NCBI GenBank assembly: GCA_964519995.1
Contig: CAZFLY010000023.1
Span: 1 to 40,222 of the forward strand
Direction of reading: 5' to 3'
DNA: 40,222 bases
Source: CAZFLY01 sp964519995
GTDB lineage: Bacteria > Planctomycetota > Phycisphaerae > Sedimentisphaerales > Anaerobacaceae
Shown here: positions 16,607 through 25,465 of the stretch, in pieces
How the letters are laid out: each line of letters begins with the position of its first letter
Position numbering within the stretch: position 1 is the stretch's first letter
Program-made: the position numbers and the translations under genes
The notes under the pieces: model-generated
Told to the model about the DNA's origin: nothing
Seen by the model: only the letters and a program-made list of their open reading frames with translations
Databases searched by the model: none

Positions 16607-17983
16607 TCAACCCAGCACTTTTTTGCGCATATCAAGAACAGCATCAATGTACTTCTGCGCGGTAGACTGGTCCTTCGCCTCAACTATGGCTCTAATTACA
16701 GGCTCGGTATTGCTGACTCTTAGATGCAGCCAGCCATCGTCGAAGTCAAACCTACAACCGTCACTGGTATCAAGCTTTGCTTCGGAGAAAGTCTTCTTAG
16801 CCAAATCCATGATCTGCTGCGACTGGGATTTTTCTGCAGCAAATTTCTCTTTGTGCATATAATAACCGCTAATTTCACTTGCCAATTGACCCACCGTCTT
16901 TCCTGTCTCGGCCATCAGTTGTAGAATAAGAGCAATACCAACAAGGCTGTCACGAACAGGCACTACCCTCAGATCAATCACACCACCATTGCCTTCACCT
17001 CCAATGATGCAATTGTACTGCAACATAGCTGCAGCTACGTTCGCCTCACCGACAGGTGTACGAATGACCTTAGATTTGTGCTTGCCGGCTACATCGTCGA
17101 TCATTCTTGAAGTTGACAAATTTGCTGCCACGGTGCCGGGATTCTTACTGAGAATATACATAGTCGATAGAGCAAGAGTATATTCTTCGCTGATATAAGT
17201 CCCGGTCTCATCAACAACAGCAACTCGATCCGCATCAGGGTCCTGGCCAAAGCCAATATCAGCACCTTCAGCTTTCACTGCTTCACAGAGATCTTTCAGA
17301 TTTTCAGCAGTCGGCTCAGGCTCGTGCGCAAACAAGCCCGTAGGCTCATCATTTATCGCAAAAACGTCACAACCAAACTCGCTAAGCAGCTTCTTAGTAA
17401 CTCGCCCCCCCGCTCCATTAACACTGTCCAGGACAACCTTGAACTTTTTTGCCATGATCTCATTTTTGTTAGTAATCGCCAGCACCTTCGCGATATGTAC
17501 ATTGTCGGTTTGTGCATTAGACTTCGCCCGGCCACAATTGTGTGAAGCCACAAGGCTAAATTGCTTATCAAGGAAGAGCCTCTTTATACGCCCAGCGTCA
17601 TCATCCGATGGAGCAATCCCACTGCTGAGCAACATCTTTATCCCGTTATACTGAATCGGATTATGTGAAGCTGTAATAATCACGCCACCAACACAGCCCA
17701 GCTCCCTCACCATAACGCTTACGCCAGGCGTGGTCGCAATACCCAGATCAATAACATTCATACCGGTCGCACACAATCCGGCACAAACAGCTGACTGAAG
17801 CATCTGTCCACTCGGCCTTGAATCCCTGCCGATGCAGACCGACAATCTGCCTGCATTATCGGCGCATCTTTTTTTCAGAAAAGTCCCGAAGGTACTGCCA
17901 TACTCAGCCGCAATGGAGGCAGTGAGGTTCTGACCGATGATACCTCTAACTCCACTTACACTAATTATCAATTCTTCAGACAT
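16607..17983 (-). CDS. glmM: Phosphoglucosamine mutase / phosphohexomutase
   Basis: Interconverts glucosamine-6-phosphate and glucosamine-1-phosphate for cell-wall and envelope precursors; related enzymes act on mannose or glucose phosphates. 458 residues, typical length. Catalytic phosphoserine loop TASHNPIQYNG near residue 103, Mg2+ site DPDADRVAVVD near 250, sugar-binding GEGNGG near 330 and a C-terminal phosphate-binding loop (RVSNTEPVIR). The N-terminal SVSGVRGIIGQ is typical of GlmM/ManB homologues, so substrate assignment to glucosamine is likely but not certain. It follows serA after a 50-bp gap filled by a heptanucleotide repeat. No clear Shine-Dalgarno sequence precedes the ATG. Confidence 0.9.
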   Translation of the reverse strand: MSEELIISVSGVRGIIGQNLTASIAAEYGSTFGTFLKKRCADNAGRLSVCIGRDSRPSGQMLQSAVCAGLCATGMNVIDLGIATTPGVSVMVRELGCVGGVIITASHNPIQYNGIKMLLSSGIAPSDDDAGRIKRLFLDKQFSLVASHNCGRAKSNAQTDNVHIAKVLAITNKNEIMAKKFKVVLDSVNGAGGRVTKKLLSEFGCDVFAINDEPTGLFAHEPEPTAENLKDLCEAVKAEGADIGFGQDPDADRVAVVDETGTYISEEYTLALSTMYILSKNPGTVAANLSTSRMIDDVAGKHKSKVIRTPVGEANVAAAMLQYNCIIGGEGNGGVIDLRVVPVRDSLVGIALILQLMAETGKTVGQLASEISGYYMHKEKFAAEKSQSQQIMDLAKKTFSEAKLDTSDGCRFDFDDGWLHLRVSNTEPVIRAIVEAKDQSTAQKYIDAVLDMRKKVLG

Positions 17984-17991
17984 GCTAAAAC

Positions 17992-18033
17992 CGTATCGCG
18001 TATGTCATACTGCGTATTACGCATCACGAGAAT
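17992..18033. repeat. Heptanucleotide tandem repeat (6 units) between serA and glmM
   Basis: Six consecutive 7-bp units with consensus CGTATYN: CGTATCG, CGTATGT, CATACTG, CGTATTA, CGCATCA, CGAGAAT. They fill almost the whole spacer. The phase contains a small palindrome TGCGTA-T-TACGCA (18011-18023). One of several heptad repeats in the window. Confidence 0.75.
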
Positions 18034-19622
18034 TATTCCAAGGTGCAGACGTAAATCTCGTTTACGAAGTCAAGCTTTCCAAGCTCGCTCACAACCTCCG
18101 CATCAGGTTCCTTATCCAAGCTGACAGCCAGGATGGCCTTTTGGTCTGCCGATTTCTGTCCGACGCCCATAGTACAGATGTTTATACGGTGCTTGCCGCA
18201 GACAGTCCCAACGGCACCAATAACACCTGGCCTGTCATCGTTGAAGATAACGAGAACGGGACCTTGTGGCGTCATTTCTATGTTAAAGCCGTCGATCTCA
18301 ATAATACGCAGCAGCGTCTCGCCGAAAACAGAGCCGGTCACGGTTCGAGTCACTTTATTGGTCACGACCTTTGCGCTGAAACTTGCTGCGACGTTTTTAG
18401 CCTCAGGGTTTTTTGTTTCATCGAAGCTTATGCCTCGTTCCTTGGCAAGAACAGGGGTGTTGACAAAATTCAAAGGCATATCAAAATGCTTCTGCAACAA
18501 GCCGATTGCGAAATTAACTGTCACTGAACCGACCGCCATATCGGCAATCGTCCCACGATACTGCACGTGCAACTCCTTAATATTTCCGGGCGCAATCGTG
18601 CTAAGAAGCATGCCAATTCGCCGAGCGAGCTTGCCATACTGGTTAACAATTATTGGCACGGCCCCGACTACGGATGGCGCATTGACGGCATTTCGGACCG
18701 GGCCGCCTTTGATAGCGTCAACAAGAATTTGAGCAGCTTCGACCGCAACCTCAATTTGGGCTTCTTCTGTGCTGGCACCTAAATGTGGCGTTACAAGACA
18801 ACTTTCAAACTCCTTAAAGCGGTCGTTCTCCGGCGGTTCTTTCGGAAAGACATCCAGAGCTGCACCGGCTATGCGCTTTTCCGCAAGCGCGTTATAAAGC
18901 GCATCTTCACTGATTATGCCACCGCGAGCACAATTGATTAGCCGCACCGTGGGTTTCATCATATTTATCTGTTCTGTACTTATCATATTCAGCGTCTGTT
19001 CATTCCTCGGCACGTGCACGCTGATATAGTCTGCTTCCTTAAAGATTCTTTCGAGGTCGTCTGTCACCTCAACGCCGAGTTTTTCCGCCTCAGCAGGTGC
19101 AGCAATTGGGTCATAGCCGAGCACCTTCATATTGAAGCCTGTTGCCATTTTGGCTACAGCCATTCCTATCCTGCCCAGGCCTATCAAGCCAAGCACTTTG
19201 TTGTTTAGCTGGTTGCCCATATATTTTTTTCGGTCCCAGGCACCGCTTTTTAGACTATCACAGGCCGGCACGACATTTCGGCTCATCGCCAGTATCAAAG
19301 CCATCGTATGTTCAGCGGCACTTAGCGTATTGCCGCCAGGCGTATTCATAACGAGGATGCCTTTTCTTGTTGCTTCAGGAATATCGATGTTATCCACGCC
19401 GACGCCCGCGCGGGCTATTGCCTTTAGCTTGCCGGGATTAGCTAAGACTTTTGATGTGACTTTTGTTCCGCTTCGGACGATTAAGCCGTCGTGCTCGCCA
19501 ATAATTTGCGCGAGCTCATCTTCGCCTATTCCGGTCTTAACAACAGCCTCGACACCATCCATTGAATTGAGCAGGTCGATACCTTCCTGTGCGAGTTTGT
19601 CAGTGATAAGAACTTTGATCAT
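18033..19622 (-). CDS. serA: D-3-phosphoglycerate dehydrogenase
   Basis: First step of serine synthesis: oxidises 3-phosphoglycerate to 3-phosphohydroxypyruvate with NAD+. At 529 residues it is the long (type 1) form. It has a substrate domain, Rossmann motif GLIGLGRIGMAVA near 146, catalytic Arg in NCARGGIIS and His in TPHLGAST, an allosteric substrate-binding domain (about 315-450) and a C-terminal ACT domain (LVIFNDDRPGVIGAVG) that usually senses serine. ATG 19622 has a perfect GGAGG seven bases upstream. The upstream extension to 19706 is unlike SerA. A strong promoter precedes it. It is followed by glmM, the CDF transporter and the acetate genes, probably as a partly co-transcribed series. 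Confidence 0.97.
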   Translation of the reverse strand: MIKVLITDKLAQEGIDLLNSMDGVEAVVKTGIGEDELAQIIGEHDGLIVRSGTKVTSKVLANPGKLKAIARAGVGVDNIDIPEATRKGILVMNTPGGNTLSAAEHTMALILAMSRNVVPACDSLKSGAWDRKKYMGNQLNNKVLGLIGLGRIGMAVAKMATGFNMKVLGYDPIAAPAEAEKLGVEVTDDLERIFKEADYISVHVPRNEQTLNMISTEQINMMKPTVRLINCARGGIISEDALYNALAEKRIAGAALDVFPKEPPENDRFKEFESCLVTPHLGASTEEAQIEVAVEAAQILVDAIKGGPVRNAVNAPSVVGAVPIIVNQYGKLARRIGMLLSTIAPGNIKELHVQYRGTIADMAVGSVTVNFAIGLLQKHFDMPLNFVNTPVLAKERGISFDETKNPEAKNVAASFSAKVVTNKVTRTVTGSVFGETLLRIIEIDGFNIEMTPQGPVLVIFNDDRPGVIGAVGTVCGKHRINICTMGVGQKSADQKAILAVSLDKEPDAEVVSELGKLDFVNEIYVCTLE

Positions 19623-19665
19623 ACTTAGCCTCCAAAAATATCCACATCTGACGTTCTGTGCGCAC

Positions 19666-19693
19666 ATTGTAGCCGGACCTGCAAAAATATCAA
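19666..19693 (-). promoter_or_regulatory. serA promoter
   Basis: On the minus strand: TTGATA (19688-19693), 16-bp spacer, TACAAT (19666-19671). Each box has five of six consensus bases. The inferred leader is about 35 bases, including the GGAGG ribosome site. Confidence 0.65.
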
Positions 19694-19726
19694 GCGCGGA
19701 TAACATACCCCCATCAAGGCCAAATA

Positions 19727-19757
19727 TTTAGCCCCCAGATTTATCTGGGGGGCTTCC
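19727..19757. repeat. TTTAGCCC-type hairpin element, copy 1
   Basis: Stem CCCCCAGAT (19732-19740) / ATCTGGGGG (19743-19751), preceded by TTTAG. It matches three hairpins near 39.5-39.75 kb in design but not in stem sequence. It lies upstream of the serA promoter, so it may insulate serA from neighbouring transcription. Confidence 0.6.
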
Positions 19758-19854
19758 AACATGTTTCACGCGGGCTTTCCCCCTCTGCGAATTTTCATGC
19801 CAACCCATAAGTTACAGAAAATACCGGAAACCGCGTACATTATAGTCAGATATG

Positions 19855-20157
19855 TTATTTACTGAACGATTGGGAAACGAAGCGGATTAACTGCAAAACC
19901 AAGTAAAGCAACACAAAAAACAGACATTTTTGTGCAGTCCAAAAAATGTCATGCCAATCCTGAAGTCTACCTGCTCTATTATCTTGAACAAAAACCCATC
20001 CCATCACCAAGAATACAACAAATGAAGGAATATTTCGTCCAGAAAGAATGTAGGTCAAATACTTATCAACAAGACCTGCAAATGTTTGTTCATATCCCTC
20101 GGATTGGCAGGATTTCGCAATTGAACCTTCTTCGCCTGATTCCATATGGAATGTCAT
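19855..20157 (-). CDS. Small predicted membrane protein, function unknown
   Basis: A 100-residue protein with an acidic, cysteine-containing N-terminus and two hydrophobic segments: IPSFVVFLVMGWVFV (about 43-57) and CLFFVLLYLVLQLIRFV (about 78-94). AAGGA sits nine bases before the ATG at 20157, supporting translation. An internal ATG (MESGEEG) is a weaker alternative. I recognise no family. It lies between the serA unit and a DUF2752 membrane protein, both on the same strand, with no evidence of shared function. Confidence 0.55.
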   Translation of the reverse strand: MTFHMESGEEGSIAKSCQSEGYEQTFAGLVDKYLTYILSGRNIPSFVVFLVMGWVFVQDNRAGRLQDWHDIFWTAQKCLFFVLLYLVLQLIRFVSQSFSK

Positions 20158-20348
20158 CTATCCCCATCCTTAATTTCTCAGCCAACTCCATATGACATCA
20201 GGCATTCCAGGTTGCCTTCTCATTCGCAGGATAGTAGGTATGCTCCAAAAGTCAAGAGGAAAGAGATAAAATTTTGGCAATTCTCTCTTCTTTTGTCCAC
20301 TGTCTTCTGCTTCTGTTTCCACGTCAAGTCTTTGTCATCTCTTATCTA

Positions 20349-20816
20349 TTAACCCGCTGCGGCCAATGCTCGCGACATCGTCACCGCCCAGCCGGCCAAG
20401 ATAATGATAATCACAGCCAAAACAATATGTCGGATCTTAACCTCAGTAAAGAAACGCTCGATCAATCTGAAATACACTCCGAAAACTGCGGTGAGCAAAG
20501 CCAGAATCGCCACAACAACCAAAGTACAGCAGAAAAAAGCAGCGGCTGGCTGAAGATAGAACGCCTGTATAACTTCGCCTTGCACAAATCCAAGTGCCGA
20601 AGTAGTCCAGCCGCAGGTCGGGCACGGCAGGCCGGTCCTTTGTTTGAAGCCGCACGGACCAAGCCACCGTTCTATGTTCACCTCGCCCTTCTCCATAATC
20701 CACAGCAATCCAAGAAAGCCAGCCACAATCAGAAAAGTCAACCCAGCTCTAAGCCGCTGTCGAGACGATGCACGGCGGATAAATTTTCCCTTATTTGAGC
20801 GTTGGTCTGGGTGCAT
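20349..20816 (-). CDS. DUF2752 family membrane protein
   Basis: About 155 residues starting at the ATG at 20816. It has three or four hydrophobic segments and the DUF2752 signature GLPCPTCGWTTS (near residue 67), two cysteines in a CPxCGxT motif next to the membrane. The family is widespread and of unknown biochemical role. The open frame extends to 21191, but that part lies antisense to the inositol monophosphatase gene and looks like noise. No good ribosome site precedes the ATG, so the exact start is uncertain. It diverges from the phosphatase gene over a 60-bp spacer. Confidence 0.8.
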   Translation of the reverse strand: MHPDQRSNKGKFIRRASSRQRLRAGLTFLIVAGFLGLLWIMEKGEVNIERWLGPCGFKQRTGLPCPTCGWTTSALGFVQGEVIQAFYLQPAAAFFCCTLVVVAILALLTAVFGVYFRLIERFFTEVKIRHIVLAVIIIILAGWAVTMSRALAAAG

Positions 20817-20876
20817 AACAATGTTACAATAAAGCAGCTTAGTGAATCCGTCAAGTTTACAAGCTGGAGAACAGAT

Positions 20877-21704
20877 ATGGTAATAGAGCAACAAGATTTG
20901 AGCAGGATGCTTGAGACGGCCATTGTGGCAGCCCGACTGGCCGGCCAGCGGGCTATGGAAGAAATCAACTTTATAAAGGCCTCGATAAAGAACCCAGGCG
21001 AACTGGTGACCCAGGCTGACGCTCGCTGCCAGCAGATTATCATCGATCGAATCAAAGAGAACTATCCCGACCATGGCTTTATTGCGGAAGAGGGAGAGCA
21101 CAACAAGATGTTCAAGCAGCCGCCACGGGGAACTGAACCAATATGGTGGGTTATCGATCCGATTGATGGAACGAACAACTTCGCGCACCAAGTTCCTCTC
21201 TTTGCAATAAGCATTGCTGCGCTAAGCGAGGGCGTGCCAGTTGTTGGCGTGATTTTTGAGCCAGCCACTGACTCGATGTTTACCGCTGTAAAAGGTGGTG
21301 AGGCACAATTGAACAGCAGACGAATTCTCGCCGGCGAAGAAGAAATGAACGAATTCTCCAGTGTCGGCCTCGACAGCCACTTCGAGTGTAGTGAGGGCGT
21401 GCCGGGCTGGGCCTGCGAGATTATCCAGCAAACACGATTTCGCAACCTTGGTACAACGGCAGTGCAAATTGCATACGTCGCAAAGGGAAGCCTCGTAGCG
21501 ACAATCATCAACACACCGAAGCTGTGGGATATAGCAGCAGGAGCAATAATTGCCGAGGCCGCAGGGGCTGTCGTAACAAGCTGGCAGGGGCAGCAGATTT
21601 TCCCCATCGATCTTGATAGCTACGAAGGTCAGGAATTTCAGACAGTGGTGGCCAACAAAAAAGTGCACGGCCATATCCTGGAACTTCTGAGATCGAAACC
21701 ATAG
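20877..21704 (+). CDS. Inositol monophosphatase family protein
   Basis: Mg2+-dependent sugar- or nucleotide-phosphate phosphatase (SuhB/CysQ superfamily), 275 residues, full length. Metal-binding motifs: EEGE near residue 70, the hallmark DPIDGTNNFAH near 91-101, and WDIAAGAIIAEAAGA near 218. ATG 20877 has GGAGA seven bases upstream; the earlier frame start at 20802 adds unrelated residues. The gene converges on gspK, whose stop is only 9 bp away, and diverges from the DUF2752 gene. Substrate (inositol phosphate, fructose-1,6-bisphosphate or adenosine phosphosulfate products) cannot be chosen from sequence. Confidence 0.93.
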   Translation: MVIEQQDLSRMLETAIVAARLAGQRAMEEINFIKASIKNPGELVTQADARCQQIIIDRIKENYPDHGFIAEEGEHNKMFKQPPRGTEPIWWVIDPIDGTNNFAHQVPLFAISIAALSEGVPVVGVIFEPATDSMFTAVKGGEAQLNSRRILAGEEEMNEFSSVGLDSHFECSEGVPGWACEIIQQTRFRNLGTTAVQIAYVAKGSLVATIINTPKLWDIAAGAIIAEAAGAVVTSWQGQQIFPIDLDSYEGQEFQTVVANKKVHGHILELLRSKP

Positions 21705-21713
21705 ACTTCAGCC

Positions 21714-24296
21714 CTATCGTGGTTCTGGAACAGGGTGCAGTGCGATGATTCTTACTTTATCCCCGATGGAGCGGACATTGCTCCTATCAAGTATCGCAAT
21801 GACCCGTCTTTGAGGCCCGTCGGTCCCAATGCGAACAAGGATATAAGCTGTGAAAACATCGCTTCGCACGGTAACAAGATTGCTGATGCGCGAAAAAATG
21901 ACGTCCCGTTCTTCAAAATCATCAACTGCACTATCGCCTACAAGATCGGGGGATCCGTTCAGGTCTACCGAATCATACGCATAGAATCCCATCTCGCCAA
22001 CCTGCATTAATTCGCCAATGCTCTTGAAGCCGGCAGGACCTGTCCGTGTTCCGTAGTCGGGCCCATTGAAGAGGTGTATTTTGTCACGGGAGGCAACAAT
22101 CGCTTTTGCCAGCCAGTAGTCCCCTGCAGAAGCAAATACCCACGGCAACTGACCCACCACTAACCAGGGCGCAGTGTTGATATTTACCCGGCCTTTGATT
22201 CTTACTTCATTCGGATCAAACCCGTGGTCTGCTGGGTCGATAACAGTCAAGTATTGAAAAATGTTTGAAAAGGCTGGATTCTTTAAATTTAACCGAACCA
22301 GCTCTTCAGAAGGCTCTGGTGCCAGTCGCACGCCAATCATGTCGCAAGGATCGGTACTTGGCCCGATCGTAAGCACTCTGGCTATATCACCGACTGTTAC
22401 GAAATCACCGGCAGAAATGGGAATATTGTAATTCGTTCTCGTTCCCCCACCGGCAGTGCCCAAACCTGGACTTGGACTTTCGAGCAGGTCCTGGTACAAA
22501 ATATTCCAATTTTCATCCGGCCTGTAGTAAGACCGCACGCGCCCCATACTATCATCCCAATCAAACCACTGCTGCTGTGTAATCTGCTGATCAAGAACAA
22601 TATCCAAATCGATGGAATGTGCACTTATCGTCCTGACCAAATGGATACTGTAATGCTCGCTGAGCACATAACCTTCTGACTCGTCGCCTCTGGGAGCGTA
22701 TCTGGCTAAGATGAGGTTCGGATCTACCTTCCCAGCAGTTGACATTAAACCGCCAACGCCAAATCTGATCGCAGCAGCCATGTTATTAGTTACAACAAAT
22801 CGGCCACCGTCGGACATCCTTTCACCACCCAAATCAATCGTCTCTACGACAGTGCCGTCCTGTCTGCACATCTCCAGCTTGAAACCATCAAGTGGAATAT
22901 CCACCTCGAATGGATTGAATAGCTCGACGCCAAAATAATTGCTTGCTGGATTGTCCGCTCCGCTTTCGTTGATTCTAAATGCGATCTCACTGATAAAAGG
23001 CTGGACTTCAAAACCATAATAGACTGGCACCCCAAAAGAGGGCCAAAAAGTCACATCGGGATTATCGTCAACAAAATCGATGACATTCACTGCCAACTGC
23101 GCTGCAATTCGTTCACGCTCAGGAACCACAGTTGAGATAGCGTTCAACAACGCCTGCTGTATTCTGTCCGCTAAGATTAACTTCTCCTCGAACGACATCT
23201 GGTCTATACGCCCCTTGCTTATGGATATCATCTTGTCGCCGAGTGGGTCGATAATACGGTCCATATTGTAAGTAGTAAGAAGATGACGCCTATCAGGCTT
23301 GTCTGCATTGGGATCTTGAGTAACTCTCTCACACCACTGTTCGAGCGTCCCGAAAGTCCCTCCTGCATAAGGCCGGCTATTAGTGTTATCCAGGGTTTTC
23401 GGCCAGATAACCTCCAATCGAGTATCACCTACAGGATTTCTACAATAAAGGTAGCGTAAGGCGAGCTCGTCGGATATGTCAAATGGAAGATAATTTGGAT
23501 CCGGCAATTCAATTCGCCAAATCAAATTTGTTTGAAATTCTTCTAAATCCGGGTCACCTGAGCCACACCGCATAGCATGGAGATCATCAACATTGTCGTC
23601 CCCTCTTGCCAAACCGGCAAGGTTGACCTGCATCTGGCTCGTACCATCAAGCATACTACTGCCCTTAGTTGGGTCGAATATATAAGCCGTGTTCACATTC
23701 ACCATTCCGCCGTTGTCTACAACCCGTATGGCGGCATAAATATGTTTTCCTTTGCTGGAAGTAACATCGTCAAGCTCAATCCATTTTGCGTCAGCTATAC
23801 CGTCACCGTCGGCATCAGCCAATTGGTCATCCAACGCACCGTCGGTTAATTGAATTTCCGGATATTCCTGGATAACTTTTCTTAGTCCTGGTGGATTTAC
23901 ATTGACATCTTCCACCTGAAATCCATTCCGGTTTAAGAATCCTGTAACGTCGCTTATACGCCGCCATCTATAGTCGTTCACATCAGACATATATGGCTCA
24001 AGGCTTGCAAGCCACATATCGTTTGGGCCAGGGTAGTCGTAGTACTCCTGATTCGCTACGCCCGGCACATCCATAACAAGCTCATCTGATATCTTGGCAA
24101 TGACTGTCTCAACAGCAAGATCGAGCTCCTTGTTCTCCGCCATGGCTGAGGTTGATATTCTGTCTATGCGGGCAAGCATAATAAATAGTGCGCCAACAAT
24201 AGCTAATAGGCTGGTTAGAACAACAGTCATGATCAGAGCCGAACCACGTCCTCGTGAATTGTGGCTTGTGGCTCGTGGCTCGTTTTTTTTATTCAT
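21714..24296 (-). CDS. gspK: Type II secretion minor pseudopilin GspK-like, oversized
   Basis: Caps the pseudopilus tip together with GspI and GspJ. The N-terminus has a basic leader and a hydrophobic helix (GSALIMTVVLTSLLAIVGALF) without the usual +5 Glu, as in GspK. A GspK-type saposin/helix-hairpin-helix element (RVNINTAPWLVVGQLPWV) lies near residue 700. At 860 residues it is more than twice the usual size (about 330). Extra material includes Asp/Asn-rich segments (DQLADADGDGIADAKW) that look calcium-binding and a lamin-tail-like stretch near 440-480. ATG 24296 was chosen; GTG and TTG lie 9-12 bases upstream. The leader residues EPRATSHNSRG are encoded by a heptad repeat. Last gene of the pseudopilin operon. 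Confidence 0.85.
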   Translation of the reverse strand: MNKKNEPRATSHNSRGRGSALIMTVVLTSLLAIVGALFIMLARIDRISTSAMAENKELDLAVETVIAKISDELVMDVPGVANQEYYDYPGPNDMWLASLEPYMSDVNDYRWRRISDVTGFLNRNGFQVEDVNVNPPGLRKVIQEYPEIQLTDGALDDQLADADGDGIADAKWIELDDVTSSKGKHIYAAIRVVDNGGMVNVNTAYIFDPTKGSSMLDGTSQMQVNLAGLARGDDNVDDLHAMRCGSGDPDLEEFQTNLIWRIELPDPNYLPFDISDELALRYLYCRNPVGDTRLEVIWPKTLDNTNSRPYAGGTFGTLEQWCERVTQDPNADKPDRRHLLTTYNMDRIIDPLGDKMISISKGRIDQMSFEEKLILADRIQQALLNAISTVVPERERIAAQLAVNVIDFVDDNPDVTFWPSFGVPVYYGFEVQPFISEIAFRINESGADNPASNYFGVELFNPFEVDIPLDGFKLEMCRQDGTVVETIDLGGERMSDGGRFVVTNNMAAAIRFGVGGLMSTAGKVDPNLILARYAPRGDESEGYVLSEHYSIHLVRTISAHSIDLDIVLDQQITQQQWFDWDDSMGRVRSYYRPDENWNILYQDLLESPSPGLGTAGGGTRTNYNIPISAGDFVTVGDIARVLTIGPSTDPCDMIGVRLAPEPSEELVRLNLKNPAFSNIFQYLTVIDPADHGFDPNEVRIKGRVNINTAPWLVVGQLPWVFASAGDYWLAKAIVASRDKIHLFNGPDYGTRTGPAGFKSIGELMQVGEMGFYAYDSVDLNGSPDLVGDSAVDDFEERDVIFSRISNLVTVRSDVFTAYILVRIGTDGPQRRVIAILDRSNVRSIGDKVRIIALHPVPEPR
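24254..24288. repeat. Heptanucleotide repeat inside the gspK leader
   Basis: Units GTGAATT, GTGGCTT, GTGGCTC, GTGGCTC, GTTTTTT on the plus strand. They lie within coding sequence, so they set the leader-peptide residues ahead of the GspK hydrophobic helix. Confidence 0.65.
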
Positions 24297-24316
24297 TTCC
24301 CGCACCAATCAACATA

Positions 24317-24358
24317 AACTATGAACTATGAACTACGAACAATGAACTACGAACTAAT
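24317..24358. repeat. Heptanucleotide tandem repeat between gspJ and gspK
   Basis: Six units: AACTATG, AACTATG, AACTACG, AACAATG, AACTACG, AACTAAT. The last unit contains the gspJ stop codon (24354-24356). In the phase GAACNAY this is the same heptamer as the minus-strand repeat at 27.1 kb. Confidence 0.85.
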
Positions 24359-25448
24359 CTAAATAAACAATATGTGTGAACGTTCTACCGTTCTTTATGA
24401 TATCCTTCGAGTCATAAAGTGTGAATGTAAACTTAAGCGCACGACCCAACCCAGGTATGGAGCTGAAATGTGCTTCATCCAGATACTCTGATGGATAATT
24501 GATGTTTCGGATGCCTATGCCGACATAAGGGTACAGTATTACAGGAACTAATTCAGGGTCAAGGCCACTCCCTGTTTCAGCCATGACAAAATCTGTATTT
24601 GTCAGGTCGCCGTCACCATCTGGGTCAACTTCCGGCACCCATCGCTGCTGGGCCCGGTACCAACCCTGAACCTTGAATTCACCTACACCCTCACACAAAA
24701 GCATGTGGATTGAATCTGGATCTGCTGGATTGACCACGGCACCAATACGCATGTCTTCTTCAACATCGGTAGATACTCCAATGCCGCTTATCACAGACAG
24801 CATCTCTGCCTTCTGAACCAGAGTGAAGCTAAATTTCCATTCCTCCAACGAAAGTTTGTCATACTCGTACCAGTTATTCCACCGATCCCATTGTTCAACA
24901 GTAAAGCTATTAGGATCGAAGAATGCCGGTAGGTTCGGATCTGCTGTCATTATGTGCTGCGTTCTGGCAAGAATCCTCTTTTCCGGGGATTGAAGAGAAG
25001 ATGCGACTCCACCACTTTTGGCAAGCATGTAACTGATTCTCGCGATGTTACCACGGATAATAGGATTGGCTTTGTAGGACTGAAAATCGCCATCCGCAAA
25101 GAACACTATGCGATCGAATCGCTCATACGCATTGGGATCACTCGGGCTGGTATTAGGTCCTTGCTTTGCCACCCAAGTAATGAATATCTCCCCATCCTTG
25201 CGGAGGCCCTTGAAATCGGCATTAAGCTGGGTCGTGATAGCCCGCAACTTTTGCATAATTTCCGCATTTGCAATGGCAAACCGCTGCGAATCTATACTGA
25301 CTCTGAAAATAACGCCGGCAAATGACAGAACTAACGCAAGAATACCAATAGACACCACAAGCTCAATGAGTGTAAAGCCTCTGCTTCGTAACTCAAAGCT
25401 TGTGACCTGTGGCTTGTAAGACATAGATTGTATTTTGTGTTCCTTCAT
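24354..25448 (-). CDS. gspJ: Type II secretion minor pseudopilin GspJ-like
   Basis: 364 residues with a class III prepilin signal: RSRG24 | FTLIELVVSIGIL, with the conserved Glu at +5 and a 20-residue hydrophobic helix. The prepilin peptidase would cleave after G24. Its large globular domain (GspJ is the largest of the H-I-J group) and its position between gspI and gspK support the GspJ call. A DPDGDGDLTNTD segment near 268 could bind calcium. The leader is long and partly encoded by a heptad repeat. ATG 25448 lacks a strong ribosome site and follows gspI after 17 bp. Confidence 0.85.
   Translation of the reverse strand: MKEHKIQSMSYKPQVTSFELRSRGFTLIELVVSIGILALVLSFAGVIFRVSIDSQRFAIANAEIMQKLRAITTQLNADFKGLRKDGEIFITWVAKQGPNTSPSDPNAYERFDRIVFFADGDFQSYKANPIIRGNIARISYMLAKSGGVASSLQSPEKRILARTQHIMTADPNLPAFFDPNSFTVEQWDRWNNWYEYDKLSLEEWKFSFTLVQKAEMLSVISGIGVSTDVEEDMRIGAVVNPADPDSIHMLLCEGVGEFKVQGWYRAQQRWVPEVDPDGDGDLTNTDFVMAETGSGLDPELVPVILYPYVGIGIRNINYPSEYLDEAHFSSIPGLGRALKFTFTLYDSKDIIKNGRTFTHIVYLD
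25385..25419. repeat. Degenerate heptanucleotide repeat in the gspJ leader
   Basis: Five units read on the plus strand: TTCGTAA, CTCAAAG, CTTGTGA, CCTGTGG, CTTGTAA. It is more degenerate than the other copies but has the same period and lies at the same place, just before the prepilin cleavage site. Confidence 0.5.
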
Positions 25449-25465
25449 CTATATATTTTGAGCAA

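Noticed and set aside
20817..21191. N-terminal extension of the DUF2752 protein
   Set aside because: The extra residues are antisense to the inositol monophosphatase gene, which has a complete conserved product and a good ribosome site.
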